From contig CP051247.1 of the NCBI GenBank assembly GCA_017795105.1, positions 2,728,001 through 2,792,000 of the forward strand: a stretch of 64,000 nucleotides of DNA. The letters run 5' to 3'. This DNA comes from Planctomycetaceae bacterium (GTDB lineage: Bacteria > Planctomycetota > Planctomycetia > Planctomycetales > Planctomycetaceae). The notes below the pieces were generated by a model, which saw only the letters and a program-made list of their open reading frames with translations, made no database searches and was not told where the DNA came from. The translations under genes and the position numbers were made by a program. How positions within the stretch are numbered: the stretch's first letter is position 1; each line of letters begins with the position of its first letter. This document shows positions 26,130 through 35,316 of this stretch, piece by piece.

Positions 26130-26759
26130 TCAAGCCGGTGTGAACGCGAGCTGATCGCGATCGAACAGGGGCGTCAGCCCGGCGAAGGGATCCCCGTCGA
26201 GCAGGCAGGCCGTCAGAAATTCGACCATCGTCCCGGGATACGCCATTAATGAGTCGCCTCCGGTCACAGCCACCTCCCATGCCTCGGGATCCTCCGAAGT
26301 GGCGATCCAGTAGAACGTCATCTCCTGAAAGTCATGTCCCCACGGGAGGACGCCGGGGACATCGGGGAAGGCGGTCAGTTTCTGGCCCCGGCAAAGGTAG
26401 TCCCGATGATCCAGAACGGCAAACAGATCCAGCGCAGTCGATTCGTTCGCGGACGTGAGATCGGCCACCGCAATCTGCAGTCGCTGATCGTTGAATTCGC
26501 CCGGCCCGAACGTGGCCAGATACCGCTGGTAATCGACCGGAAGGGCGACACTCTTCGCATGATCGCCGTGCAACTTCATCGGTTCCACCGGTTCGACGAC
26601 CGGGCGTTCAAAATGCTTCGCCAGTCGTTCCAAAGCATCCTGCTGCGGCGACTGTTCTGGCCTCCCCGAGCAGCCGCCCCCAGCGATCAGCATCGCCAGA
26701 GCAGCGAATGACTCCCGCCGACTGATTGACATCTCGAGCTTTGATCGCGTATTGCCCAT
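26130..26759 (-). CDS. lipoprotein with SMI1/KNR4-like (SUKH) domain
   Basis: A 209-residue protein. The N-terminus SISRRESFAALAMLIAGGGC combines a twin Arg and a lipobox-like AGGGC, suggesting export as a lipoprotein, perhaps by Tat. The mature part has PVDYQRYLATFGPGEF and a later WGHDFQEMTFYWIATSEDPEAW region, which resemble the SUKH/SMI1-KNR4 fold found in toxin-immunity proteins. The resemblance is moderate. GAGG precedes ATG 26759; a longer frame upstream is less likely. The zinc-ribbon gene ends 48 bases upstream of the ATG. Confidence 0.65.
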   Translation of the reverse strand: MGNTRSKLEMSISRRESFAALAMLIAGGGCSGRPEQSPQQDALERLAKHFERPVVEPVEPMKLHGDHAKSVALPVDYQRYLATFGPGEFNDQRLQIAVADLTSANESTALDLFAVLDHRDYLCRGQKLTAFPDVPGVLPWGHDFQEMTFYWIATSEDPEAWEVAVTGGDSLMAYPGTMVEFLTACLLDGDPFAGLTPLFDRDQLAFTPA

Positions 26760-26798
26760 GCGTCCCTCGTTCTGAGTCACCGAGTCGTCCACTCCAGG

Positions 26799-27098
26799 TC
26801 AGTCCCAGGCGACAATCACGTCGCCTCCTGTAATCTCGCCACCACACCGCGGACAAGGCGTTCCGTCCGACCATGCGATCGAAACGACTCTACGGCAATC
26901 GGGACATCGGTCGTAGCCGCGTCGATGGTGAGGCTGTTCCTCGACATGGTCATGCAGACCGGTACAGACATCAACCAACGTCTCACATTCGGGACAGTAA
27001 CGCGTCTGTGTCCGCGTCATCTTTCCGGCATCGTCTCCCCCGCTCACTGCGGCGGCAAGTCCACAGTGTTGACATTCAAAGTGTCTCGAAATCCCCAT
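26799..27098 (-). CDS. double zinc-ribbon hypothetical protein
   Basis: A 99-residue protein with four Cys pairs: CQHC, CPEC, CPDC and CPRC. These make two zinc ribbons, one in each half. It begins GISRHFECQHCG and ends VIVAWD. The function is unknown; such proteins often bind nucleic acid or act as small adaptors. GAGGA lies 5 bases before ATG 27098, so the seven extra upstream codons are not needed. Confidence 0.68.
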   Translation of the reverse strand: MGISRHFECQHCGLAAAVSGGDDAGKMTRTQTRYCPECETLVDVCTGLHDHVEEQPHHRRGYDRCPDCRRVVSIAWSDGTPCPRCGGEITGGDVIVAWD

Positions 27099-27323
27099 CG
27101 AATTCCTCGCGAGAAGCACGAACGGCCAATGGACCGCCGCGGGTACGATTACCGATGATCATCGTACGACCACCCTGCGAGTATTGCGACAACACCGCTG
27201 CTGTCTTCACGATTTCCCAGTCCACCTTAGAAAATCGGGGGTGGCCTGCAGGCTGGATTTGTATACAATCGGAACACCTATCCAGTCTGGAAAGCGATTC
27301 TCCTTTCTTCACCAGAGCTTCTG

Positions 27324-28283
27324 ATGGATAACCAATCGCGAGGATTCTCCCTCGAGACATTTGAGCCGCATTTGCTGTTCGAGGCGGTCACCGGGACCGG
27401 CTTTGAACACCGTCTGCTCAAGGGAGGCTCGTTTCACGGAAAGGTCACGCGACTGCAGCTCCCCCACTGTCGAATCGACCAGGGAATCTACAATCTCCCC
27501 TGCTTTGCTCGCGGGAGCTTCCCTGAAGGGTGGATCGTCATCGGCTTCACTTCGTGTCGCAAGCAGCCTTCCTGGGGGAATGGGACAGAGATCCAGTTCC
27601 ATCATCTGCAGCTCTGCTCGGATGGTCTGGCGTTCGACTATCGGACCTCTCCCGATGCCGCCTGGCACGCTATTCAGGTTCGACGGGAGTGGTTGCAGGA
27701 ACAGGCTGTGGCCATTAGCGGACGGGAAATTGAGATCCCGAAGCAGGGCTTTCTGAATCTGTCGATCCCGCTGGCTTTCAGCGAGATGCTGCGTGATCAG
27801 GTCGACCTGCTGTTCACCGCCGATGAGTACGAACCCGACTTCCAGACCAGCCGCTTTGCTGCCACCGCTGAACTGCAGTTGATTCGCACCGCCATCAATG
27901 CCATTCAGGGAGTCTGTCCGGCTGAAGCCGCGCGAAACGAAACGCTGCTCAAACAGCAGGCCATTGTCGAGCACATTGAAAGCTTCCTCGCGGAACGAAT
28001 TGACGCTTCGCAGGTTGTGCAGGAACTCATTCAGGAAACAGGACTCACCGAGCAGAGTCTACAGCAGTTGTGCAGAGACATTTACGGGATGCCGGCCGAA
28101 AAGCTGTTCGGTGTCGCCCGGATGAGCCGCATTCGAGAAGAACTGTTGACGCAGCGTCCCGACAGCATCACCGTTCGCCAGCTCCTTGAAAAATGGGGCA
28201 TCCGTCATTCCGGCCGCTTCGCCTCGCAATACCGCGAGTTCTTCGGGGAAACACCGCGGCAGACGTTGACCCGTGTTCGATGA
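27324..28283 (+). CDS. AraC-family transcriptional regulator
   Basis: A 319-residue protein. The N-terminal ~200 residues look like a cupin-type sensor of the AraC-binding-like group (QLPHCRIDQGIYNLPCFARGSF). The C-terminal ~80 residues carry the two helix-turn-helix motifs: LTEQSLQQLCRDIYGMPAEKLF and the second ending FASQYREFFGETPRQTL, a typical AraC signature. The gene starts a few bases after a GTATAC-containing AT-rich stretch. The effector and targets are unknown; no obvious target operon is adjacent. It converges on the endonuclease III gene (6 bases apart). Confidence 0.85.
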   Translation: MDNQSRGFSLETFEPHLLFEAVTGTGFEHRLLKGGSFHGKVTRLQLPHCRIDQGIYNLPCFARGSFPEGWIVIGFTSCRKQPSWGNGTEIQFHHLQLCSDGLAFDYRTSPDAAWHAIQVRREWLQEQAVAISGREIEIPKQGFLNLSIPLAFSEMLRDQVDLLFTADEYEPDFQTSRFAATAELQLIRTAINAIQGVCPAEAARNETLLKQQAIVEHIESFLAERIDASQVVQELIQETGLTEQSLQQLCRDIYGMPAEKLFGVARMSRIREELLTQRPDSITVRQLLEKWGIRHSGRFASQYREFFGETPRQTLTRVR

Positions 28284-28289
28284 TGAATC

Positions 28290-28997
28290 TCAACCGGCGT
28301 CCTGTTCCCCGTCGTTGACTTCCCGCTGGTAATACCGGCACAGGTGACTGATCGGACATGGCCCGCACTGGGGAGAACGGGCGTGGCAAATGCGTTTCCC
28401 GAACTGAATCAGCCAGAAGTGCCCCTCATGCATGGCCCATTCGGGGGCCTGAGACTCTAGACTTCGCGCGGTCGCATCGGCCGTCTTGCCGGTTGCCAGT
28501 CCGGTTCGATTGCAGACGCGATGAACGTGCGTGTCGACGGCGATGGTGTCGATGCCGAAGGTGAACTGCAGCACGATATCGGCGCACTTGCGACCGATTC
28601 CCGGAAGGCTCATCAATCCCTCGCGTGTTTGAGGCACAACGCCGTCAAACTCGTCCAACAGCGCTTCGCAGAAGCGATGAATGTTCTTCGCCTTGCTGTT
28701 GTACAGACCGCAAGGTTTGATGGCGGCTGCGATTTCCGCCTGCGGAAGCTTCAACATCGTCCGCGGCGTCCGAGCCCGTTTGAACAGCGCCTGAGAAGCG
28801 AGCCGCGTGTTGGCATCGCGTGACTGAGCCGAAAGCATGCAGGAGATACACGACCGAAACGGATCGGGTTGATCCTTGGGCCCCTTGGCATTCTTCGTCC
28901 GTCCCGGCATATGCTCCTTGAGCGTGCGGAACAGCTCTTCGACTTCCGTGGAATCGAGAAGAGCGGTCGTCGGATCTTTCCCCTTACGTCGAGCCAC
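28290..28997 (-). CDS. nth: endonuclease III (DNA glycosylase/AP lyase)
   Basis: A 235-residue HhH-GPD base-excision repair enzyme. LPGIGRKCAD at residues 131-140 is the helix-hairpin-helix with catalytic Lys137; Asp155 in VDTHVHRV is the second catalytic residue. Cys 204, 211, 214 and 220 have the C-x6-C-x2-C-x5-C spacing of the [4Fe-4S] cluster of Nth. It removes oxidised pyrimidines and nicks the abasic site. The N-terminal ~45 residues are basic and longer than in E. coli Nth. No DNA-repair neighbours are adjacent. Confidence 0.92.
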   Translation of the reverse strand: MARRKGKDPTTALLDSTEVEELFRTLKEHMPGRTKNAKGPKDQPDPFRSCISCMLSAQSRDANTRLASQALFKRARTPRTMLKLPQAEIAAAIKPCGLYNSKAKNIHRFCEALLDEFDGVVPQTREGLMSLPGIGRKCADIVLQFTFGIDTIAVDTHVHRVCNRTGLATGKTADATARSLESQAPEWAMHEGHFWLIQFGKRICHARSPQCGPCPISHLCRYYQREVNDGEQDAG

Positions 28998-29241
28998 GTC
29001 ATCCCTTCCTCGCGGTCCAGTCCGGCCGCGATCTGCTACTCGGTTCTGCAGTTTCTGGCGTTGTTGAAGTATGTTAGGCCATCCCGACGTTCCGAACAGT
29101 CACGGATTTCCATCGGGATCGCGTCTCTCAACGTTCGTAAGGGAAAGACCGTTTGACCAGGCGGCAGAGAACTCGACAATAAGAGAATCCCATTTCTGTT
29201 CGGGGGGGAACCTGCCTCGTCTCTGACTGCTGGAGGTCACC

Positions 29242-30585
29242 TTGCAAGCGCTCAAACTGTTTCTCGCGTGCACGTTACTGGTCGCAATCGTGGAGGCCGC
29301 ATGCGCGGACGAAGTCGAGATCTCAAGTCTGCAGGAACTCGCTGAGTTCGCGTCCCAGAGCGACAACGTCGTGCGGATGAAGCCGGGCGTCTACCGCTAC
29401 ACCGATTACATGTCGCGGGACGCGCTGGCATCGCGTCGCAAGGCTGGCGATTTCACCTTCATGCAGTTCAGCGGCAACAACAATCGCTTTGAACTGACCG
29501 ACGTGACGATCGAAGTCGACGTCTCAATCCGGGGCGTCGGGCGGCCGCCGGTTCACACCAACGAGTTCATCTTCTCCGGCGATGGCAACACCGTGACCGG
29601 GCTGACGATCACCAACGTCGATCACGGCCTCTCCCAGGGGGGAGCGGTCATCTCCTGCACAGGTGACGGGAACTCCTTCGAGAAGGTGACGCTGCACGTC
29701 CAAGGCTCCCGCCCGTACGGATACGGGGACCTGTTCGGCAAAGGCGGCTACAAACAAAGCGGCTTTCAGATCACCGGAGATGACACTCGCATCCTTAATT
29801 GCAGGCTCTACATGAAGGCATTCGGTCATGGCTTCTTCATTCAGACAGGAGCGGCAAACACGCATCTTGAGGGGTGTTATGTCGAAGGCGTCCTGCGTTC
29901 GACCGACGAGATGCTGGCTGAGACGGAAGGCATCGCAGCCAGACGAAAGTTCCGCACCGTGCTCAAAAACCGGGACGGTGAGTATCTCATTCTGCCCGGC
30001 TATATGAAGTCGCTCGCCGAGGATGGCTATCGAACCTACGACGAAATCCCCGGGCTCGTGATCCGCAACTGCACCGCAAAGCACATGCGGGGCGGCTTTG
30101 AGATCCGTTCGAAGGCGGCTGCGGTGCTCGAAAACTGTACGGCTGTGGAATGCGAACGGGGGTTCTGGTTTGGCTATGGCACCGTTGTGAAGAACTGCCG
30201 CGGAGATTCCAAATACGGCCCCCTGTTGTTTGTCGAAGGGAACGATGCCAAAGCGGATGTTACACTGATTGGAGACGAGTCGACGATGACGGTCCACGCC
30301 GTGGCCACGGTCCGCGGGACCGGTCACCGGATTCACCTTCGTCTCGACAAAGCGAACCAGCGTAAGATTCCCATTCCCATCATGCTCGGCTACAGCGCGC
30401 CTCCGGCGGGGGAAGGCATGGCCGCCTATGCCGAACGCGACACGAGCGACGTTTTCATCCACAACGAAACCCGCATGCCAGTCGTGCTCGGGCGGTTAAC
30501 CCGTCAGTGCGACGTACGAACTCGCGGCCCCCTCCTCGACGATAAAGGCTCCGAAAACACGGTCCAGAGAATCGTCGGCGAGTAA
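29242..30585 (+). CDS. secreted right-handed beta-helix protein
   Basis: A 447-residue exported protein. A signal peptide ending ACAD precedes repeated turns of a parallel beta-helix, with recurrent Asn-Cys and Gly-Asn elements (NNNRFELTDVTIEV, GNTVTGLTITNVDHG, TRILNCRLYMKAFGHGFF, PGLVIRNCTAKHMRGGFEI). This is the fold of pectate lyases, alginate epimerases and related polysaccharide enzymes; I see no conserved catalytic residues by eye. The start is TTG at 29242, with a strong GGAGG 5 bases upstream. A second protein of the same fold is at 57292-58593. Confidence 0.82.
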   Translation: MQALKLFLACTLLVAIVEAACADEVEISSLQELAEFASQSDNVVRMKPGVYRYTDYMSRDALASRRKAGDFTFMQFSGNNNRFELTDVTIEVDVSIRGVGRPPVHTNEFIFSGDGNTVTGLTITNVDHGLSQGGAVISCTGDGNSFEKVTLHVQGSRPYGYGDLFGKGGYKQSGFQITGDDTRILNCRLYMKAFGHGFFIQTGAANTHLEGCYVEGVLRSTDEMLAETEGIAARRKFRTVLKNRDGEYLILPGYMKSLAEDGYRTYDEIPGLVIRNCTAKHMRGGFEIRSKAAAVLENCTAVECERGFWFGYGTVVKNCRGDSKYGPLLFVEGNDAKADVTLIGDESTMTVHAVATVRGTGHRIHLRLDKANQRKIPIPIMLGYSAPPAGEGMAAYAERDTSDVFIHNETRMPVVLGRLTRQCDVRTRGPLLDDKGSENTVQRIVGE

Positions 30586-30612
30586 GGTTTCCGTGCCGCC
30601 TTGGCTGGCCTG

Positions 30613-31092
30613 TCAGTCGGCGTGGACGCGGCGCATCTTCAGTACCGCATCGGCGGCGTTGAGTTCGAACGTTTCAGGCCGAGGCTTCCCAGTCCATTGC
30701 CCCTCGTTCCAGGCGCCCACTACGCAAGCAACCTTGAGCGTGTCGCCAGCAAGTTCATAGATCCCGAGAGCGTCTCCCCCCGTCTTCGCCGCCTCATGGG
30801 AGCGATGATCCCAGATCTTCGGCGTGGCTGTCGGATCGAGATCGAACGTTCCCGCCCACAGTTCCCGGCCATCGGCATCAAGAGCCGCGTAAGTGCTGTC
30901 AGCTCGGAAGGTCAGAAACCTGGCGTCCTTCGTTACCCCGGCGGGCTGCGTCTCGATGATCTCCCACGTCCCGGAGAACTGGTCTATCGCCTGCATCAAC
31001 GCATCGGCGTGTCTCTCCTTTTTGCCAAAGCTATTCATCATCGCGAGTTGACCGCAGGCAAACGTCATCATCAGGCATAGTGTTGGTTTCAT
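30613..31092 (-). CDS. TIGR03067-family planctomycete protein
   Basis: A 159-residue protein with a signal-like N-terminus (LCLMMTFACGQLAMM). The mature part begins FSGTWEIIETQPAGV and includes GTFDLDPTATPKIWDH and GIYELAGDTLKVACV, the pattern of the planctomycete-expanded TIGR03067 domain, a small lipocalin-like beta barrel of unknown ligand. It is the third gene after a sigma factor and an SDR gene on the same strand, with 36 bases to the SDR, so an operon is likely. Confidence 0.85.
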   Translation of the reverse strand: MKPTLCLMMTFACGQLAMMNSFGKKERHADALMQAIDQFSGTWEIIETQPAGVTKDARFLTFRADSTYAALDADGRELWAGTFDLDPTATPKIWDHRSHEAAKTGGDALGIYELAGDTLKVACVVGAWNEGQWTGKPRPETFELNAADAVLKMRRVHAD

Positions 31093-31128
31093 GGTTTGTT
31101 CCTTTCGGAGATGGTTGAGAAAACTTGT

Positions 31129-31881
31129 TTAACGCAATCCGCCGGTGGCGAAGAGAACTTCGCCTGTCAGCCAGGCGGACTCCTCCGAAGCCAGGAAGGC
31201 GACGACGCGGGCGATGTCGGCTGGCGTTCCCATTCGTCCCAGTGGCGTCATCGCGACGAGCTGCTTCTCGAGATCGCTGTCGACACCGTACAGCCCTGCG
31301 GCCTTAGTCCCTTCACTGAGCGTTGCCCCCGGGTTCACTGCATTCACGCGTATCCGACGCGGTGCGAGCTCCTTCGCCAGAACAACAGTGGCGGCATCAA
31401 GCCCCGCTTTAGCGGCTGAGTAAATCGCGTATCCGGGGGAATAGGACCGGGATACTCCCGAACCAATGTTGATAATGCTGCCCCCGTTCTCGAGGTATCG
31501 CGACGATTCGCGAATGACCAGCAGCGGCCCCAGCAGATTGATGTCGATCTCGCGTCGAAACTCGCCTTCTGTCAGCTCCGCGAGGGGCACTTCCCGAAAC
31601 ACACCGGCGTTATTGACAACAATGTCGAGACGACCAAAGGCTGCGACTGCCTCCTGCAGAAGCCGGGCAACATCATCGGCAACAGAGATATCCGCCTGAA
31701 TGGCGACCGCACGTCCGCCAGCCGCTCTGATGGTGTGCAAGACAACTTCCGCTCCGCGTCGATCGCTGGCGAAATTGACAACCACAGCTGCTCCGGCAGC
31801 TGCCAGTTCTTCGGCGATCCCCGCCCCGATTCCTTTAGAAGCCCCGGTGATCAGGGCCGTTTTTCCGTCGAGTTTTGGCAT
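31129..31881 (-). CDS. SDR-family oxidoreductase (FabG/glucose-dehydrogenase-like)
   Basis: A 250-residue classical SDR. GASKGIG lies at residues ~13-19, NNAGVF around 87-92, and the catalytic triad is in the INIGSGVSR segment and in YSAAK. The C-terminal FLASEESAWLTGEVLFATGGL is typical of FabG-like and 3-oxoacyl/glucose dehydrogenase members. The substrate is unknown. AGGAGG lies 8 bases before ATG 31881. It is downstream of the sigma-factor gene by 65 bases and may be in its operon. Confidence 0.87.
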   Translation of the reverse strand: MPKLDGKTALITGASKGIGAGIAEELAAAGAAVVVNFASDRRGAEVVLHTIRAAGGRAVAIQADISVADDVARLLQEAVAAFGRLDIVVNNAGVFREVPLAELTEGEFRREIDINLLGPLLVIRESSRYLENGGSIINIGSGVSRSYSPGYAIYSAAKAGLDAATVVLAKELAPRRIRVNAVNPGATLSEGTKAAGLYGVDSDLEKQLVAMTPLGRMGTPADIARVVAFLASEESAWLTGEVLFATGGLR

Positions 31882-31946
31882 GGTTCTTACCTCCTGTCCC
31901 ATAGACACCTCAGACAGAAGACCGTGACAAAACTCGCAGAAAAAAC

Positions 31947-32828
31947 TTAATGAAGGCGTAAGGCCTTTCCGAACTCATCGCTGTCGAGCAGCTGGCGGAG
32001 CCAGACCGCCTGATCCCCCGGTTCGAGAAAAGGGTGTTCCCGGTAGATCGCCGCGTAGTGTTCCCCGACCGACTGCTCAATGGTCCTCACGGTTCCCTCC
32101 GTGGCTGCTGCGACGCTCTGCAAATGGCGAGGAACGAACTGCAGCCGCTCGGGATCGACATGCCCGCCCTCAATGAACCCTCGTGTCTTCTTCGGACAGC
32201 GACACGAATTGGCCTCGTTGACCAGGCCGCACTGACCCTGCATAAATCGATAGAGATCGCGACGGGCCCGCGACAGACGCTGTCTGAAGTTCGCAGGCGA
32301 CAATTCCAGTAAATCGCCGCCGACCTTGTCGCTGGCTCCCAGAATTTCGCCCAGAATGAAGACCAGACGTTGCTCGCGATCAAGACAGAGAAGCATGCCA
32401 GCCGTGCACGAGATCTTCGTTTCTTCCACCAGAAGGTGGACATCAACCGGAACGGACTTCGGATCAGGAAGATCGAGATCCGGCGTCTCGTTAATGGCCG
32501 CAGCATAGCCCGAGAAAGACAGAGCCGCTCGCTCTGCACCGCGACGCTTCATGTTTAGAACATGATTCGTGGTGATCCGATAAAGCCAGGTGCGAAACTG
32601 GCTCTCGCCCTGAAAGCTGCTCAGGTGAGTGATCGCTTTGATCAGCACCTCTTGAGTCACTTCCTCGGCATCCTGAGTGTGAAACACCATCCGCACGGCG
32701 ATGTTGTAGATCCAGGCCTGGTGTCGAAGTACCAGCTTCTCTAACGCCTCACGGCTGCCATTCTTCGCCTGTTCAATCAGCTCAAGATCGGTCGACTCAT
32801 CAATGACTTCGGTAAACGGATTGTGCAT
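31947..32828 (-). CDS. ECF-type sigma factor with Cys-containing C-terminal extension
   Basis: A 293-residue protein. Region 2 (residues ~20-95) has AWIYNIAVRMVFHTQDAEEVTQEVL and FRTWLYRITTNHVLNMKRR; region 4 (about 145-195) has CLDREQRLVFILGEILGASDKVG and FRQRLSRARRDLYRFM. An extension of ~95 residues follows and opens with a Cys-rich stretch (CRCPKKTRGFI), so it may bind metal or sense redox. From memory, sigma factors with this tail form their own ECF group; the signal is unknown. GGAG lies 9 bases before the ATG. It heads a likely operon with the SDR and TIGR03067 genes. Confidence 0.85.
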   Translation of the reverse strand: MHNPFTEVIDESTDLELIEQAKNGSREALEKLVLRHQAWIYNIAVRMVFHTQDAEEVTQEVLIKAITHLSSFQGESQFRTWLYRITTNHVLNMKRRGAERAALSFSGYAAAINETPDLDLPDPKSVPVDVHLLVEETKISCTAGMLLCLDREQRLVFILGEILGASDKVGGDLLELSPANFRQRLSRARRDLYRFMQGQCGLVNEANSCRCPKKTRGFIEGGHVDPERLQFVPRHLQSVAAATEGTVRTIEQSVGEHYAAIYREHPFLEPGDQAVWLRQLLDSDEFGKALRLH

Positions 32829-33114
32829 TCTCAGAAACTCCGCCAGAAACAGTCGATACTGCGTTGATGAATATTATCCATGACCTTGGACACCGATAGC
32901 GGAGGACTGTGACAATCGCCGCCAAATTCCACGACTTCCGATTTCGCTCGCCACCCCTGAATCTTCGTGACAGGCCCACGGTTGCGGGATAGCATCAAAG
33001 GAACGCTGATTGACTCTCTTCTGGTCGGTCGGCTCAACGGAGGCGATCCCGATTCCATGGATCGCTCTTTCGGCACATTCGCCGCCAGGAACCTGTTTCA
33101 TTTGGTGAGGTCCC

Positions 33115-33567
33115 ATGCACAGTCACGCTTCGGTGGAGATCGACAGGCCGATCGACGAGGTCTTCGTTTACACCAACGAACATGTTGCCGACTGGAGTCT
33201 CACCGTTGTCGAGAATGAGCTCATTGAACAGCACAATGGTGTCGGCACCGAGTTCCGCTGTGTGACCGAGGATCACGGGCAGCGAATGGTTTTCGATGGG
33301 GTCGTTACCGCCTGGGAACCGCCAACTCGCTCCGCGATCAGCCTGACCGGCAAGAGTTTCGACATCGAAGCCGAGTATCGCTTTGAGGATCTGAACGGCC
33401 GCACGCGAGTCACTCAGGAATCCTGGGTTCGCGGCAAGGGGCTGCTGAAGGTGTTCTTCTTTCTCTTCGGCTGGCTGATGAAAAAACAGGGTTGCGATGC
33501 CACGCAAAAAGAACTCGAGAGCCTGAAGCAGAAACTCGAAGCCGGAGCTGGAGAGATCGGCGTCTGA
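33115..33567 (+). CDS. SRPBCC-family protein
   Basis: A 150-residue protein of the START/Bet v1-like superfamily. It starts HSHASVEIDRPIDEVFVYTNE, continues with EFRCVTEDHG and AEYRFEDLNGRTRVTQES, and ends with a long helix (ATQKELESLKQKLEAG). Such proteins bind hydrophobic ligands in a central cavity; the ligand here is unknown. GAGG precedes the ATG. The DUF1579 gene follows after 32 bases, so the two are probably co-transcribed. Confidence 0.85.
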   Translation: MHSHASVEIDRPIDEVFVYTNEHVADWSLTVVENELIEQHNGVGTEFRCVTEDHGQRMVFDGVVTAWEPPTRSAISLTGKSFDIEAEYRFEDLNGRTRVTQESWVRGKGLLKVFFFLFGWLMKKQGCDATQKELESLKQKLEAGAGEIGV

Positions 33568-33599
33568 CAACCACTCGCGCGCATTCGGAAGGTCCCCTC

Positions 33600-34073
33600 A
33601 TGAATCACTCGCTCCTGTTCGAACGGCTTATCGGCAACTGGAAAGGGACGAGCCGCACTTGGTTCGAGCCAGATCAGCTGGCGGATCAATCGGAGTTGAC
33701 CGGCTCGTTCACTCCACTTCTTGGGGGGCGTTTTCTTCGTCATGCGTATCAGGGAACTCTGCAGGGGAAGCCACGTTCAGGCGAAGAGACGATCAGCTTC
33801 AATGCGGTGACCAAGTTGTTCGAGACCGCGTGGATCGACGACTTCCACATGAACTACGCCATCATGTTCTCGCAGGGACTGCCGAACGAATCAGGCTTCG
33901 AGGTCCTCGGAGCCTACGACGTCGGCGAAGATCAGGCCCGCTGGAAATGGCGAACCGTGTACGAACTCACGGGCGAAAACGAGCTTATTATCACCGCCTA
34001 CAACGTCAGCCCGGAAGGGATGGAAGCGAAGGCGATCCAAACGCATTATCACCGCACGGAGAGGCGTGAGTGA
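33600..34073 (+). CDS. DUF1579-like protein
   Basis: A 157-residue beta-rich protein. It opens LFERLIGNWKGTSRTWFEPD and continues with ELTGSFTPLLGGRFLRHAYQG, the signature of DUF1579 proteins, small lipocalin-like barrels of unknown function. The WIDDFHMNYAIMF segment is also typical. There is no signal peptide. GGAAGG lies upstream of the ATG. It is directly downstream of the SRPBCC gene. Confidence 0.8.
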   Translation: MNHSLLFERLIGNWKGTSRTWFEPDQLADQSELTGSFTPLLGGRFLRHAYQGTLQGKPRSGEETISFNAVTKLFETAWIDDFHMNYAIMFSQGLPNESGFEVLGAYDVGEDQARWKWRTVYELTGENELIITAYNVSPEGMEAKAIQTHYHRTERRE

Positions 34074-34148
34074 CGACGCATTGCTCCCAATGGACGGAGC
34101 TCGTCGAAAGCCATTCATCCCAGGGCCCTGCAGAACAGGACGACTGCT

Positions 34149-34557
34149 ATGAAAACCGAACTGCTTCGTGCCTTACTGTTGGTCATCATACTCACTGGCT
34201 GTCGCTGAGGAACTCAAGGCGCGAGACGATACGCTCGCTCAATTGTTTGAACAGCGCGAGGAAATGCTTACCAGAGTTGTTGAAATCGCGAGGGCGCAGT
34301 ATCTCCAGGGAACTGGCTCACTGGAGTCGCTGCAAGCGGCTGAAGAAGCACTCCTCGAAGCGAAGCTCGACTCGGCGACCGACCGCGAGGAACGTCTCAC
34401 AATTCTGAAAGCCCAGCTCCGTCTCGCCCGAGCACGCGAGGAAAGAGTTGCTCAGAACGTCGATGTCGCTGCCGCTTCTCCGAAAGACCTCATTCAGGCG
34501 ACGATCGCCCGCCTCAACGTCCAGATCGCTCTAGAGCGAGAACGACACCGGGAGTAA
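34149..34557 (+). pseudogene. frameshifted small lipoprotein with coiled-coil body
   Basis: The ATG at 34149, with CAGGA upstream, encodes a lipoprotein signal peptide (KTELLRALLLVIILTGC) that stops two codons later, at 34206-34208. In the +1 frame the sequence continues for over 110 codons as a coherent, helical, charged protein (AQYLQGTGSLESLQAAEE, LEAKLDSATDREERLTIL) ending at 34557. Joining the two frames at the lipobox gives a normal lipoprotein of ~135 residues, so I infer a one-base frameshift by mutation or sequencing error. The body resembles planctomycete proteins with a TolC-like helical hairpin. No start with a ribosome-binding site exists in the +1 frame. Confidence 0.55.
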
Positions 34558-34659
34558 CCTTCCCCACGACTCGACCATCTGAATAGCCCGTTTTGGCGCC
34601 ACGACACTGGAGCTGAATCGGTCCTTTAATTTTACCTAGAACTCTACTCGGCTCTCGCT

Positions 34660-35307
34660 ATGACTCGAAGACCTTTTGTCACCCTGCTTGTTCTTCTTTT
34701 ATTGACGCAGCCGATCCGAGCCGAGGAAACTCCGGTTCAGGTCGAACTCGACACGAGCGAAGTCCCCTACCTGCAGACGTGGGGTGACGATGCGAAATCG
34801 CTCATCCAGGAATGGCATCCCCGGATCGTGAATCTTCTGCCGACAGAGAACATCACACCTCCCCAGTCGATCGCCCTGACGATTAAAAAATCGGACCGGG
34901 GCGTCGGAGGCACGGCGGGAACGCGGATCACCATTTCATCACACTGGATCGAGAAGCATCCGGACGATCTCGGTCTAATCATCCATGAGCTCGTGCATGT
35001 CATCCAGTCGTATCCGTCCCCCGAACCCTGGTGGGTGACGGAAGGGATCGCCGATTATCTTCGCTGGGCCATCTATGAGGGGAAGGATCTCGAATGGTTC
35101 CCTCGCCCTCAAGAGGAACGGGGTTACAAACGGGGCTATCGAGTCGCGGCTGGCTTTTTACTCTGGCTGGAATCGGGACCGGCACCGGGAATCGTCAAGA
35201 AGCTCAACACGGCGATGCGTAAAGGCGAGTACAGCGACGACATCTTTCACGCGGAGACCGGTCGATCCCTCGAAGACCTGTGGAGTGTGTACGTCACCCC
35301 GAAGTGA
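34660..35307 (+). CDS. secreted metallopeptidase-like basic secretory protein (BSP family)
   Basis: A 215-residue exported protein. A signal peptide (RPFVTLLVLLLLTQPIRA) is followed by a domain containing the zinc-protease-type motif HELVHVIQ near residue 110, then WWVTEGIADYLRW with a conserved Glu and YRVAAGFLLWLE. This order matches the plant/bacterial basic secretory protein family (PF04450), which is gluzincin-like. Proteolytic activity is likely but not shown. No clear ribosome-binding site is seen before the ATG. It converges on the MacB-like gene (9 bases). Confidence 0.82.
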   Translation: MTRRPFVTLLVLLLLTQPIRAEETPVQVELDTSEVPYLQTWGDDAKSLIQEWHPRIVNLLPTENITPPQSIALTIKKSDRGVGGTAGTRITISSHWIEKHPDDLGLIIHELVHVIQSYPSPEPWWVTEGIADYLRWAIYEGKDLEWFPRPQEERGYKRGYRVAAGFLLWLESGPAPGIVKKLNTAMRKGEYSDDIFHAETGRSLEDLWSVYVTPK

Positions 35308-35316
35308 CGAGTCGGC

